Shown here: piece after piece, positions 26,002 through 34,707 of the stretch
Position numbering within the stretch: the first letter of the stretch is position 1
Layout: each line of letters opens with the position of its first letter
Source: Mycolicibacterium sp. YH-1
GTDB taxonomy: Bacteria; Actinomycetota; Actinomycetes; Mycobacteriales; Mycobacteriaceae
NCBI RefSeq assembly: GCF_022557175.1
Contig: NZ_CP092915.1
Location: 372,001 to 436,000 of the forward strand
DNA length: 64,000 bases
Direction: 5' to 3'
Position numbers and translations under genes: made by a program
Notes under the pieces: model-generated
What the model saw: the letters and a program-made list of their open reading frames with translations, nothing else
Database searches by the model: none
Told to the model about the DNA's origin: nothing

Positions 26002-27426
26002 TCATTCCTCCTGATCCCCCGCGCGGCGTCCGGTGAAACGGTGGTACCCATATAGCGCGAGGGCAATACCAAGCAGGCCAAAGGCAATGAGTTCTTCCTT
26101 CCAGCCGCCGTATCCGGTGAGTGTTGGGTGTGTGGCCGCAACAGTGAAGAACACCAGATTGATCACGAGGAGCAGTACCGTCACCCGGTTCCACCAGCTG
26201 GGCATCCGGAACTCACGGTCTGGAGCGATGTTTGACCGACGGAGTAACAGGTATCCGCCCAGCGTGAGGATCACAGTGGTCATGTATCCCAAGTTGGCCG
26301 TGAAGACCACTCCGAGGAGATTGCCGACGAACACCACCAGGCCGACATTGACGATCATGCCGACGGTCAGGGCGCGCCCCGGTGAGCGCCAGCGGTTGAG
26401 CACGCCGAGCTGTTGAATCGTCAGCCCACTTTCCGCCATGCCATAGAGTGCGCGGCCGCTGTCGGCGAGACATACCGACATCAGATTGAGTAGTGACAGA
26501 CAGACCACCACGATGGCAAGACTGGCGGCTGGGCCGAACAGTTGCTCAAACATCGCCACATTGAAACCCAGAGGGTTGGCAGCGATCTCGGCTTCGCCAA
26601 CGGTGCCAGCGCTGACGACGGGAAGCAGTGCGAAGATGATCAGAGACAGAATCCCTGCTGCCGTGAGCGCTTTGGGAACGTCGGAACGCGGGTTGCGGTA
26701 TTCCGGCGTGAAGGTGGCGACGATCTCGGTGCCATAGACGGTCCAGCCCATCAAGAAGAGCCAGACGGCGGCGATAACAAGCGGCGATGCGTTGGATGCT
26801 GAATGCAGGGACCACGTGACGTTGTCGAGGTGGAATTTGCCCTTCACCACCGAGGTGACACTGACCGCCACCATCACCACGACCACCAGTGTGTTGACCG
26901 CGTAGCTGACCTTCACCGCCGGCTCAATACCGAACACATTGAGCAGCCACACCGCGAACATCGCCAGCAGCGCAATGAAATGGCCGATGCCAAGGTGAAT
27001 CGGCCCTGCCTCGACCATGAAGCCGACATCTGAGAACCATTGGGCCTGAAGGAGCCCGCCGATCACCAGTGCGTTCGCGGACAATCCGAATGACCATCCC
27101 ACCCAGTACCCCGCGGCCGCCAATGCGCCGGCGGGACGAAACACAGGCTTCCATGCCTCGTTGGCGTACAAGCCGATCCCGCCGGCCTTGTCCGGAAACA
27201 TCGCCGCCATTTCCGCGTAGGAGAAGTTCTGCAAGATCGCGATGATCGAGGATACGACCAGCAGTGCGCTCGCAGCCCAGCCGCCGAGCGCACCGGTCCA
27301 GTAGCCGATTACGGCCAGCGCGCTGGCCGGTAGGGCTAACGCCAAGGACAGCGCGGCGCGCCACGTCATCGTCCGATCGAAGTGGTTGCCGGCGCCCCTC
27401 TCGGTTCCGGTAGTGGAAGCGGTCAT
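26002..27426 (-). CDS. APC-superfamily permease
   Basis: A 474-residue polytopic membrane protein with about 12 hydrophobic segments: LALPASALAVIGYWTGALGG in TM1, QNFSYAEMAAMFPDKAGGIG at the TM2/3 loop, and YWVGWSFGLSANALVIGG. It belongs to the amino acid/polyamine/organocation family but is not closely similar to the permease at 12934, so the island has two different importers. ATG 27426 has AAAGG upstream. It converges on the alcohol dehydrogenase (17 bases between stops). Confidence 0.84.
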   Translation of the reverse strand: MTASTTGTERGAGNHFDRTMTWRAALSLALALPASALAVIGYWTGALGGWAASALLVVSSIIAILQNFSYAEMAAMFPDKAGGIGLYANEAWKPVFRPAGALAAAGYWVGWSFGLSANALVIGGLLQAQWFSDVGFMVEAGPIHLGIGHFIALLAMFAVWLLNVFGIEPAVKVSYAVNTLVVVVMVAVSVTSVVKGKFHLDNVTWSLHSASNASPLVIAAVWLFLMGWTVYGTEIVATFTPEYRNPRSDVPKALTAAGILSLIIFALLPVVSAGTVGEAEIAANPLGFNVAMFEQLFGPAASLAIVVVCLSLLNLMSVCLADSGRALYGMAESGLTIQQLGVLNRWRSPGRALTVGMIVNVGLVVFVGNLLGVVFTANLGYMTTVILTLGGYLLLRRSNIAPDREFRMPSWWNRVTVLLLVINLVFFTVAATHPTLTGYGGWKEELIAFGLLGIALALYGYHRFTGRRAGDQEE

Positions 27427-27567
27427 TCGCAATGCCTTTCGGTGCCTGCGGTGCCTGCGGTGTCCCACCGGGGCATGGGCCGAGGTTGTCTCGGCCCGCG
27501 CAGCGAGGAGTATCAGCCGCTGTGGCCTGGCCCACTATTGGCTGACAACAGCAGCCGCACACGACGA

Positions 27568-27577
27568 TTTGTGTCCG
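27568..27577 (+). promoter_or_regulatory. TTTGTGTCCG motif downstream of amidase gene
   Basis: This is a further copy of the TGTGTCCG core seen in the oxidase-PucR gap. It lies between the permease start (27426) and the amidase end (27632), upstream of the permease, where its promoter should be. It is a weak candidate operator. Confidence 0.25.
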
Positions 27578-27631
27578 GCACCAAGCTGAAATGACATGTG
27601 CGCTGTGGACAATCCGAGTCGGCGACTCCGC

Positions 27632-29053
27632 TTAACCGCGACTCACGGGCAGCCGCGGCGCGGGCACCCGGCCGTTCACGTCGGCGTGCACCTCATACGC
27701 GCGTCCGATGCGCAACACCGTTGACTCCTGAAGCGGGCGCCCGATCACCTGCAGCCCGATGGGCAGACCAAGGTCGTCAGAGCCGCACGGCACCGAAAGT
27801 GCGGGCAGCCCCGTCACGTTCGCGGGCTGACTCCAGCGCGCGTACGTGGACAGCACGTCGGATTCGGTCCCGTCGGACCACTGCAGCAGTTGTTGACCAA
27901 CAAGTGGCGCGGTGACAGGGACGGTCGGGCACAGCAGCGCGTCCAGACGCTCCCGCTCGAACAGGTCATGCCATTGCGACTGCATCAGCGACCGCGCACG
28001 CACACCGCGGACGTAGTCGCCTGCAAGCACTGTCTGTCCACCCTCCACCAGCGCACGCACGTCGTCGCCGAACAGGTGAGCCCGCTGCGCCAATGAGTCA
28101 TGATGATAGGCACCCGCCTCAGCCATCAGAATGGACCAGCCGATCGCCAGCGAGACATCGGCAAGCGGCAGTTGAACCTCAATCAGCTCGGCACCGGCCT
28201 CCTCGAGCCTGGCGATCGCCGCCGACACCCGCGTCTTGACGACAGGCGACACCGGCGTCCAGAACCAATTCGACGGAACGCCTAGCCGGGTGCCCGCAAC
28301 CCCACAGTCAAGGTCGGTGGTGAAATCCGGCGAGGGCAGTTTCAACGAAGCGGGATCGCGCGGGTCGTGCCCGGCCAGCGCGCCGAGTAGCAGCGCGACG
28401 TCCTCGACGTCTCGGCCGATCGGGCCGACATGATCCAGCGACCACGACAGCGGGTACACGCCAAAGCGACTCACTCGTCCGTACGTCGGCTTCAGACCAG
28501 TCGCTCCGCAGAGCGCGGCCGGGATACGAATCGATCCACCGGTGTCCGTGCCAATTGCACCGAGCGCGCCGCGGGCGACGACCGTTGCGGCCGAGCCTCC
28601 GCTCGAACCGCCGGGCTCACGTGTGAGATCGTGCGGATTCCGTGTCGGAGGAGTCGAATAGCCCGCTGCGTACTCGTGTGTCCGCGCCTTGCCGACGAGC
28701 ACTGCGCCGGCACTCTTCAGCAACGTCACCACGTGTGCATCGTGGCGTGGAACTGCGCCGTCGAGTAGTCGGGACCCGGCCGCCGTGGCGATGCCGGCCG
28801 TCGCTACCAAATCCTTGACTGCCAGGGGGATCCCATGCAGTGGCCCTCGGTGCTCCCCCCGTGTCAACTCCTGTTCCGCCTGCATCGCGCTAGCCATCGC
28901 CGCGTCGTCGCAGAGGAGTGCGTATGCCTGGACATCCGGCTCCACCTCGTGGGCGCGCTGCAAAACCGAGCGGGTCAACTCCACCGGCGACATCTCGCCG
29001 GAGGCCAACAGTGCGGCGGCCGCCGTGATCGACAGCTGGTACGGCTGCATCAT
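27632..29053 (-). CDS. Amidase-signature hydrolase (AtzE-like)
   Basis: A 473-residue amidase-signature enzyme with its Lys-cisSer-Ser triad in place: Lys80 in AVKDLV, Ser154 in PGGSSGGSAA, and Ser174 in GTDTGGSIRIPA. It hydrolyses a C-N amide bond to acid plus ammonia or amine. Its ATG at 29053 overlaps the stop of a 67-residue AtzG-like protein by 4 bases, the same pairing known for AtzE/AtzG. It could generate the amino substrate of the island from an amide or ureido precursor. Confidence 0.88.
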   Translation of the reverse strand: MMQPYQLSITAAAALLASGEMSPVELTRSVLQRAHEVEPDVQAYALLCDDAAMASAMQAEQELTRGEHRGPLHGIPLAVKDLVATAGIATAAGSRLLDGAVPRHDAHVVTLLKSAGAVLVGKARTHEYAAGYSTPPTRNPHDLTREPGGSSGGSAATVVARGALGAIGTDTGGSIRIPAALCGATGLKPTYGRVSRFGVYPLSWSLDHVGPIGRDVEDVALLLGALAGHDPRDPASLKLPSPDFTTDLDCGVAGTRLGVPSNWFWTPVSPVVKTRVSAAIARLEEAGAELIEVQLPLADVSLAIGWSILMAEAGAYHHDSLAQRAHLFGDDVRALVEGGQTVLAGDYVRGVRARSLMQSQWHDLFERERLDALLCPTVPVTAPLVGQQLLQWSDGTESDVLSTYARWSQPANVTGLPALSVPCGSDDLGLPIGLQVIGRPLQESTVLRIGRAYEVHADVNGRVPAPRLPVSRG

Positions 29054-29253
29054 CGCTCCCAGCGCGCATCGAAGGCGGCAGGGAACGTCTCACCGAGGTC
29101 GAGCGCAGTGAGCCGGTTCAGCTCCTCGCGCAGGACGTTGGCGAACGTGGTCAGGCCGGCAATTCGCCCATCCGGTACCTGTACGCGCGCCGCACGCGCG
29201 AGCGCGCGTACGTCGTCCTGTGTCAATTCCGGGTTGAATCGCTCTGCGGTCAT
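29050..29253 (-). CDS. AtzG-like small subunit (DUF4089)
   Basis: A 67-residue protein, MTAERFNPELTQDDVRALARA then VQVPDGRIAGLTTFANVLREELNRL. Its size, its position immediately upstream of an amidase, and the pattern of two helices and a GetC-like tail match AtzG-like proteins, which stabilise AtzE amidases and resemble GatC of the transamidosome. ATG 29253 is the only sensible start. It overlaps the amidase by ATGA. Function as an amidase chaperone or subunit is inferred from the known pairing. Confidence 0.75.
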   Translation of the reverse strand: MTAERFNPELTQDDVRALARAARVQVPDGRIAGLTTFANVLREELNRLTALDLGETFPAAFDARWER

Positions 29254-29406
29254 CGCCGGACCATAGCTGCTGCGAAGAGCCTCCGGCATGAGCCAGCGGA
29301 CACAATCAGCGGTGCTGGTTTGCGTCAACGACCAATGCGCATCGGTCCGGCTATGACCTACTCGGCAAGCCCGAGAACCAGCCTTGGAAAGCCAAGCACG
29401 CGCCTG

Positions 29407-29516
29407 GGCGCGCACGAGCCATATGGTGGCACAGGCGAGAAGGCCATCAGGCGAAATGGAGTGAGCGCGATAATGCAACTGCTCGTGATCCGGCACGCGT
29501 TGCCGCTGCGAAGTGA
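29407..29516 (+). repeat. Right copy of 110-bp direct repeat
   Basis: Same orientation and 108/110 identity with 12782-12891. It runs from 66 bases before the histidine-phosphatase ATG (29473) to codon 15. This copy retains the start codon and continues into an intact gene, so it marks the restored, functional junction of the island. Confidence 0.95.
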
Positions 29517-30072
29517 ACCCGGTCAGGGTTCGGACCCCGACTTGTCCCCCGAGGGCATCGAACAGGCCAACCGGCTGCCCGATGCACTCAAGCGGTTTCC
29601 GATCACCCGGCTGGTGAGCAGCCCGCAGCGCCGCGCGATCCAGACCGCGCAGCCGGTGGCCGACGCGCTGGGCATGTCCGTCGACATCGATGACCGGCTC
29701 GCCGAGTACGACCGGGATCTGGAGCACTACACCCCCATCGAGGAGGCGTCGAAGGAGGACCTGCAGCGCCTCATCGACGGTCACCTGCCCGGCGGGGTGG
29801 ACGAGGGCGGGTTCATCGCGCGGGTCAAGGCCGGGGTCGAGGACATCGTCGGCTCCGCCGCGCACGAGGACACCGTCGCGCTGTTCAGCCACGGTGGCGT
29901 CATCAATGCGCTGGTCCACGACATCATGTCGACCTCACGACTGTTGTGCGTGCAGGTCGACTACGCAGGCATCACCCGGCTGCTGTCATCGCGCAGGGGC
30001 GGGCTGGGGGTGGCGGCGATCAACTCGACGGAGCACGTGTGGGACCTGCTGCCGAGGAACCAGCAGTGGTAG
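29473..30072 (+). CDS. Histidine phosphatase (phosphoglycerate mutase-like)
   Basis: A 199-residue histidine-phosphatase-superfamily protein. It has an RHALPLRSEP catalytic motif (the usual RHG has Ala in place of Gly), SSPQRRAIQTAQP, DDRLAEYD, and FSHGGVINALVHD with the second catalytic histidine. It would remove phosphate from small metabolites or proteins. ATG 29473 is chosen over the upstream in-frame start at 29320, which would read through the repeat and non-coding DNA. The first 15 codons are duplicated at the left island edge. It is followed after 9 bases by the phosphotransferase gene. Confidence 0.88.
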   Translation: MQLLVIRHALPLRSEPGQGSDPDLSPEGIEQANRLPDALKRFPITRLVSSPQRRAIQTAQPVADALGMSVDIDDRLAEYDRDLEHYTPIEEASKEDLQRLIDGHLPGGVDEGGFIARVKAGVEDIVGSAAHEDTVALFSHGGVINALVHDIMSTSRLLCVQVDYAGITRLLSSRRGGLGVAAINSTEHVWDLLPRNQQW

Positions 30073-30081
30073 ACAAGTCCG

Positions 30082-31146
30082 GTGACTTCCGGGACTGACA
30101 CAGGATCACTCGACGGACTCGACCTGGGGGCACTGGATCGCCACCTGCGCGAGATCGACGTGCCGCGCACCGGTGACCTGCGTGCCGAACTGATCGCGGG
30201 TGGCCGGTCGAACCTGACGTTCCTCGTCTTCGACGACGTCTCGAAGTGGGTGCTGCGGCGGCCACCGCTGCACGGTCTGACACCGTCGGCGCACGATATG
30301 GCCCGCGAGTACAAGGTTGTCGCCGCACTGGAGGGCACGGCGGTGCCAGTCGCCCACGCCGTGACGATGCGCAACGACGACTCCGTGCTCGACGCGCCAT
30401 TCCAGATGGTCGACTACGTGCCGGGGCGCGTTGTGCGACACACCGCCGAACTCCGGGCGTTGGGCGATGACTCCGTCATCGACGCGTGCGTGGACGCGCT
30501 GATCAAGGTGTTGGCCGATCTGCACGCCGTCGACCCCGACGCCGTCGGCCTCGGCGACTTCGGCAGGGCGAACGGCTACCTCGAACGTCAGGTACGGCGC
30601 TGGGGTTCGCAGTGGGATCTGGTCAAGACCGATGACGACCCACGGGACGCCGACGTGCGCCTGCTGCACGCCAAGCTGGGTGAGCGGATCCCGCCGCAGA
30701 GCAGAAGCGCGATCGTGCACGGCGACTACCGCATCGACAACACGATGCTGGACGCCGAGGACGCCACCAAGGTGCGCGCGGTACTGGACTGGGAGATGTC
30801 GACACTCGGCGACCCGCTGTCCGATGCCGCCCTGATGTGCGTCTATCGCCATCCGACGTTCGACAACGTGCACGCCGATGCGGCGTGGGCGTCGTCGCTT
30901 ATCCCGGCCGCCGACGATCTCGCGAACCGCTACTCGCTTGCCGCCAACCAGCCACTGGCACATTGGGACTTCTACATGGCTCTGGCGTACTTCAAGCTGG
31001 GCGTGATCGCGGCGGGCATTCAGTTCCGCGAGCGGATGGGGGCTGGAGCCGCCAGCGGCGACCGTGAATCGGGCACGGAGTATGGAGACAAGGTGGGTGC
31101 GGCCGTCGGACCGTGTATCGCGATGGGGTTGTCCGAACTCGGCTGA
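30082..31146 (+). CDS. Phosphotransferase family protein (APH fold, FadE36/Rv3761c-like)
   Basis: A 354-residue aminoglycoside-phosphotransferase-fold kinase: GGRSNLTFLV nucleotide loop, VLRRPP with the lysine position replaced by Arg, catalytic loop VHGDYRIDN, and metal motif VLDWEMSTLGDP. It resembles the kinase half of ACAD10/11-type proteins and M. tuberculosis Rv3761c, often mis-named an acyl-CoA dehydrogenase. Such kinases are thought to phosphorylate hydroxyacyl substrates. The GTG start lies 9 bases after the upstream stop. Confidence 0.85.
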   Translation: MTSGTDTGSLDGLDLGALDRHLREIDVPRTGDLRAELIAGGRSNLTFLVFDDVSKWVLRRPPLHGLTPSAHDMAREYKVVAALEGTAVPVAHAVTMRNDDSVLDAPFQMVDYVPGRVVRHTAELRALGDDSVIDACVDALIKVLADLHAVDPDAVGLGDFGRANGYLERQVRRWGSQWDLVKTDDDPRDADVRLLHAKLGERIPPQSRSAIVHGDYRIDNTMLDAEDATKVRAVLDWEMSTLGDPLSDAALMCVYRHPTFDNVHADAAWASSLIPAADDLANRYSLAANQPLAHWDFYMALAYFKLGVIAAGIQFRERMGAGAASGDRESGTEYGDKVGAAVGPCIAMGLSELG

Positions 31147-31238
31147 CTGCCGCGCGGTTTGGCCCGGCCCGTGGTGGGGTAGGAACGGGCGAGATCTCGC
31201 GTCGGTGCGGGAATCCCACAAACAGAGAGGCGGTCACC

Positions 31239-32072
31239 ATGCCGTCATTGACCCCGCGCGCCGATTCGTTCCGGCGCGAGGTCGGTGCGCACCTCGACGT
31301 CTACATCGAGGCGGCGACCACACTCGAGTTTCAGATCGCCGTCGCACCGCATCCCGGTGCGAGCGTCACCGAGTCGCTGTCATTCACGTTGAACGGCAAC
31401 CCGATCGAGGCCACCGAGATCATCGGTGAGCACGGCAACCGGATCCACAAGTTCGACGCCGGTGAGGGCAGTCTCATCGCCGAGTACTCGGCCACCGTCG
31501 TCGGCTACGCCGACCCCGCTCCGGTCACCGATATCGAGCCGTCGACGTACCTGCGGCCCAGTCGGTACGCCGAGGCCGACAAGTTCTTCGGCTTCGCCGC
31601 CACCGAATTCGGTCAGTACACCGACTCGGCGACGCTGTTGGAGAAGGTGTCGGCCTGGGTGGGCAGGCGGCTGAGTTACGTCCCCGGCTCATCGGATCCG
31701 ATCGACGGCGCCGCCGACACACTGCTGTCGGGGAAGGGGGTGTGTCGGGACTACGCGCACCTCGTGGTCGCGCTACTGCGCGCGGTGAACGTGCCGGCCA
31801 GACTGGTCGCCGTGTACGCGCCGGGATGCCACCCCATGGACTTCCACGCCGTGGCGGAGGCGCTGGTGGACGGGCAGTGGCGGGTGGTCGACGCGACGTG
31901 CCTGGCGCCGCGGCAGTCGATGGTGCGCATCGCGACCGGACGCGACGCCGCCGACACGGCGTTCCTGGACAACCACAATGGGTCCATCATCTTGAACGCG
32001 GCGCACGTCACGGCATACGTCGACGGCGATCTGCCCATCGACTCGATACACGATGTGGTGTCGATCCGATGA
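31239..32072 (+). CDS. Transglutaminase-like cysteine protease-fold protein
   Basis: A 277-residue protein with a bacterial transglutaminase N-terminal beta domain (about 1-105) and a transglutaminase core. The core holds Cys in GKGVCRDYAHL, His in MDFHAVAEAL, and Asp in VVDATCLAP. Members are mostly peptidases or amidases of unknown target. ATG 31239 with GAGAGG upstream is preferred over an in-frame start at 31113 that would lie inside the previous gene. Confidence 0.85.
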   Translation: MPSLTPRADSFRREVGAHLDVYIEAATTLEFQIAVAPHPGASVTESLSFTLNGNPIEATEIIGEHGNRIHKFDAGEGSLIAEYSATVVGYADPAPVTDIEPSTYLRPSRYAEADKFFGFAATEFGQYTDSATLLEKVSAWVGRRLSYVPGSSDPIDGAADTLLSGKGVCRDYAHLVVALLRAVNVPARLVAVYAPGCHPMDFHAVAEALVDGQWRVVDATCLAPRQSMVRIATGRDAADTAFLDNHNGSIILNAAHVTAYVDGDLPIDSIHDVVSIR

Positions 32073-32084
32073 GGGGTTACCGGC

Positions 32085-32465
32085 CTACCGGATAGCGGCC
32101 CGGTAGTTCTTCTTGGCCGCACGTCGTAGCTGGAAGATGCGCGCCGCGCCGGCCAGCACCGTGACCAGCCCACCAAGCACGGCGGCGCCCAGAATCGACA
32201 CCCCCAGCGGAAGGCTCAGCTCCCAGCCCAGGAAGTGCAGGATGACCGACCCGGTGTTCTGCGCGATGAAGATGAGCAGCACGATGAGGACCAAGAAGCC
32301 CACGATCAGCGCCGACCACAGCGCGCCCGCGCGGGTGAACTTCACCTCACTCGCAGGTGGGGGAGGGTTGGGCACCGGAGAGCCCGACGCCGGCTCGTGG
32401 ACCGTGGGATCGAGGGGTGCCGGCGATCCCGTGTTGACGGGCGGCTCGTGCGGGTCGGTGCTCAT
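32085..32465 (-). CDS. LapA-domain (DUF1049) small membrane protein, Rv3760-like
   Basis: A 126-residue protein: a proline-rich cytosolic N-terminus (1-40), then two hydrophobic helices, one reading SALIVGFLVLIVLLIFIAQNTG and the other in the GVSILGAAVLGGLVTVLAG segment. The intervening FIAQNTGSVILHFLGWEL is the LapA/DUF1049 signature. A basic tail follows. Position between the transglutaminase-like gene and proX matches Rv3760. A role in envelope assembly is only inferred from the family. Confidence 0.82.
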   Translation of the reverse strand: MSTDPHEPPVNTGSPAPLDPTVHEPASGSPVPNPPPPASEVKFTRAGALWSALIVGFLVLIVLLIFIAQNTGSVILHFLGWELSLPLGVSILGAAVLGGLVTVLAGAARIFQLRRAAKKNYRAAIR

Positions 32466-32620
32466 GGCTTCATCTTGCCCCCACCCGGGGTGAATGAAAC
32501 AGACATTCCCTGGGTAGATCACTCTTGTGTCATAGCGCTACGCGTGATGCAAAGCCCGGCACCGAGGCCGGAAGGCCGTTAGGGTCGCTCATTGGCAAGT
32601 GACGTCGAAAGGACGTTCGC

Positions 32621-33574
32621 ATGATCCCGGCGCGTAGCACCGTGCACCACCGCGGCCTTGCGGCTCTGGCCGCGCTTCTCGTGATCTTCGTCGCGGCGTG
32701 CGGCAGTTCCAATCCGCTGGGCGGCGGCCAGATATCGGGTGATCTCAAGACGATCAAGGTGGGTTCGGCGGACTTCCCAGAGTCCAAGATCATCGCCGAG
32801 ATCTATGCACAGGTGTTGGAGACGAACGGGTTCGACGTCAGTCGTCAGTTCGGCATCGGCAGCCGCGAGACCTATGTACCCGCGGTCAAGGACCACTCGA
32901 TAGATCTGATCCCCGAGTACACCGGAAATCTGCTGCAGTACTTCGACAAGGAGAACCACGCCACCGATCCCGATGCGGTGCTGCTGGCGCTGTACAACGC
33001 GCTGCCCGGTGATCTCGCGATCCTCACGCCATCCCCGGCCAATGACCAGGACACCGTGGCCGTCACCGCCGAGACCGCTAAGAAGTGGAACCTCAAGACC
33101 ATCGGGGATCTCGCCAGGCACTCGGCGGAGGTCAAGTTCGGTGGGCCATCGGAGTTCATGAACCGGGCCGAGGGACTGCCGGGCCTCAAGGAGAAGTACG
33201 GCCTCGACATCACGCCAGCCAACTTCGTCTCCATCAGCGACGGTGGCGGTCCGGCGACGGTGCGGGCGCTGGTCGACGGAACCGTCACGGCCGCCGACAT
33301 CTTCAGCACGTCGCCCGCGATTCCACAGAACAACCTCGTCGTGCTGGAAGATCCGAAGAACAACTTCCTGGCGGCCAACGTGGTTCCGCTGGTGGCGTCA
33401 CAGAAGATGTCCGACCAACTCAAGACCGTTCTGAACGCCGTCTCGGCCAAGCTGTCCACCGAGGCGCTCGTCGAGATGAACACCGCCACATCCGGCAACA
33501 GCGGCATCGATCCCGATGAGGCGGCCCGGAAGTGGATCCAGGACAACGGATTCGACAAACCGCTTCCAGGCTAG
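32621..33574 (+). CDS. proX: Osmoprotectant ABC transporter substrate-binding lipoprotein
   Basis: A 317-residue lipoprotein (lipobox FVAAC, Cys27) of the OpuAC/ProX family. It begins the mature part with IKVGSADFPESKIIAEIYAQVLE and contains DLIPEYTGNLLQYF, typical of glycine-betaine/choline/proline-betaine binding proteins. It would capture compatible solutes outside the membrane for ProVWZ. ATG 32621 has GAAAGGA upstream. It heads the four-gene operon, with proV 14 bases further on. The ligand-box aromatic residues were not checked structurally. Confidence 0.92.
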   Translation: MIPARSTVHHRGLAALAALLVIFVAACGSSNPLGGGQISGDLKTIKVGSADFPESKIIAEIYAQVLETNGFDVSRQFGIGSRETYVPAVKDHSIDLIPEYTGNLLQYFDKENHATDPDAVLLALYNALPGDLAILTPSPANDQDTVAVTAETAKKWNLKTIGDLARHSAEVKFGGPSEFMNRAEGLPGLKEKYGLDITPANFVSISDGGGPATVRALVDGTVTAADIFSTSPAIPQNNLVVLEDPKNNFLAANVVPLVASQKMSDQLKTVLNAVSAKLSTEALVEMNTATSGNSGIDPDEAARKWIQDNGFDKPLPG

Positions 33575-33588
33575 GGGAATCAGCTGCC

Positions 33589-34707
33589 GTGATCTCATTC
33601 GAAGACGTCACCAAGAGGTACCCGGACGGCACTGTCGCCGTGGACGATCTGAGCCTGGAGGTGCCCGCAGGCACACTGACGGTCTTCGTCGGCCCGTCCG
33701 GATGCGGCAAGACCACCTCGATGCGGATGATCAACCGGATGATCGAGCCCTCCTCGGGCACGCTGACCGTCGACGGCAAGGACGTCACCAAGATCGATGC
33801 GGTCAAGCTGCGGTTGGGAATCGGCTACGTCATCCAGAGTGCGGGCCTGATGCCGCACCTGAAGGTCATCGACAACGTGGCCACCGTTCCCATGCTCAAG
33901 GGCGAGTCCCGCCGCACCGCACGCAAGAACGCATTGGGTGTTCTCGAACGCGTCGGCCTGGATCCCAAGCTCGCCAACAGATATCCCGCGCAGCTGTCGG
34001 GCGGCCAGCAGCAGCGGGTCGGCGTGGCCCGCGCGTTGGCGGCCGACCCGCCGATCCTGTTGATGGACGAGCCCTTCAGCGCCGTCGATCCCGTGGTGCG
34101 CGAGGAGTTGCAGACCGAGATCCTGCGGTTGCAGAGCGAACTGCGCAAGACCATCGTCTTCGTCACCCACGACATCGATGAGGCCATCACGCTCGGCGAG
34201 AAGGTCGCGGTGTTCGGCCGCGGCGGCGTGCTGCAGCAGTACGACGCGCCCCAACGCCTGTTGTCCAACCCCGCCAACGATTTCGTCGCGGGCTTCATCG
34301 GCGCCGATCGCGGGTACCGCGGCCTGCAGTTCACCCCGGGGACCGGCCTGCCGCTGCACGACATCCGGACCGTTGCCGAGGAGGATGTCGACGCCCTCGA
34401 ACTTGGCGAGGGGGACTGGGTTCTGGTGACCAGACCGGACGGCTCTCCGTACGCGTGGATGGACCGTGCCGGAGTGGCGCTGCACAGGGATGGAAAGTCC
34501 TTGTACGACAGCACGATCGCCGGCGGATCCCTGTTCACTCCCGATGGCACGCTGCGGCTGGCCATGGATGCCGCGCTGTCCTCGCCGTCGGGGCTGGGTG
34601 TCGCCATCGACGCCGACCGGCAGGTGATCGGCGGGGTCACGGCAGAGGATGTCATCGAGGCGCTGAAGACTCGCCCGCGCGATCCCTGGGCGGGTCAGAC
34701 CTCGTGA
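33589..34707 (+). CDS. proV: Osmoprotectant ABC transporter ATP-binding protein
   Basis: A 372-residue ATPase. It has Walker A GPSGCGKTT, Q-loop VIQSAGL, signature LSGGQQQR, Walker B ILLMDEPFSA and H-loop VTHD. The C-terminal region (about 265-372) resembles a degenerate CBS-type regulatory domain, which in OpuA-like transporters senses ionic strength. The GTG start at 33589 follows GGGGA. It overlaps proW by the GTGA junction, so subunits are made in register. Confidence 0.93.
   Translation: MISFEDVTKRYPDGTVAVDDLSLEVPAGTLTVFVGPSGCGKTTSMRMINRMIEPSSGTLTVDGKDVTKIDAVKLRLGIGYVIQSAGLMPHLKVIDNVATVPMLKGESRRTARKNALGVLERVGLDPKLANRYPAQLSGGQQQRVGVARALAADPPILLMDEPFSAVDPVVREELQTEILRLQSELRKTIVFVTHDIDEAITLGEKVAVFGRGGVLQQYDAPQRLLSNPANDFVAGFIGADRGYRGLQFTPGTGLPLHDIRTVAEEDVDALELGEGDWVLVTRPDGSPYAWMDRAGVALHRDGKSLYDSTIAGGSLFTPDGTLRLAMDAALSSPSGLGVAIDADRQVIGGVTAEDVIEALKTRPRDPWAGQTS

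Larger units (their letters stand above)
12892..29406. mobile_element. Candidate 16.5-kb genomic island bounded by direct repeats
   Basis: The segment lies exactly between the two 110-bp repeats. It carries a self-contained set of transport, catabolic and regulatory genes. The genes at both edges of the flanking DNA (SDR and histidine phosphatase) would be neighbours if it were removed, with one repeat retained. Base composition looks lower than the surroundings in places: hand counts of single 60-base lines give 32 G+C at 13021-13080 and 44 at 34021-34080. No integrase or transposase was seen inside, so the mechanism (site-specific or homologous) is open. Confidence 0.6.

Noticed and set aside
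12892..29406. Integrative conjugative element or prophage
   Set aside because: No integrase, relaxase, conjugation, capsid or terminase gene is present; only metabolic, transport and regulatory genes were found, so a cargo island is the most that can be claimed.
29320..29472. 51-codon N-terminal extension of the histidine phosphatase
   Set aside because: It crosses the repeat boundary and non-coding DNA; the RHALP catalytic motif begins six residues after ATG 29473, as usual for the family.
32466..32620. Riboswitch ahead of proX
   Set aside because: No extended conserved secondary structure or terminator pair could be found by eye in the 155-base gap; it only shows a ribosome site (GAAAGGA).
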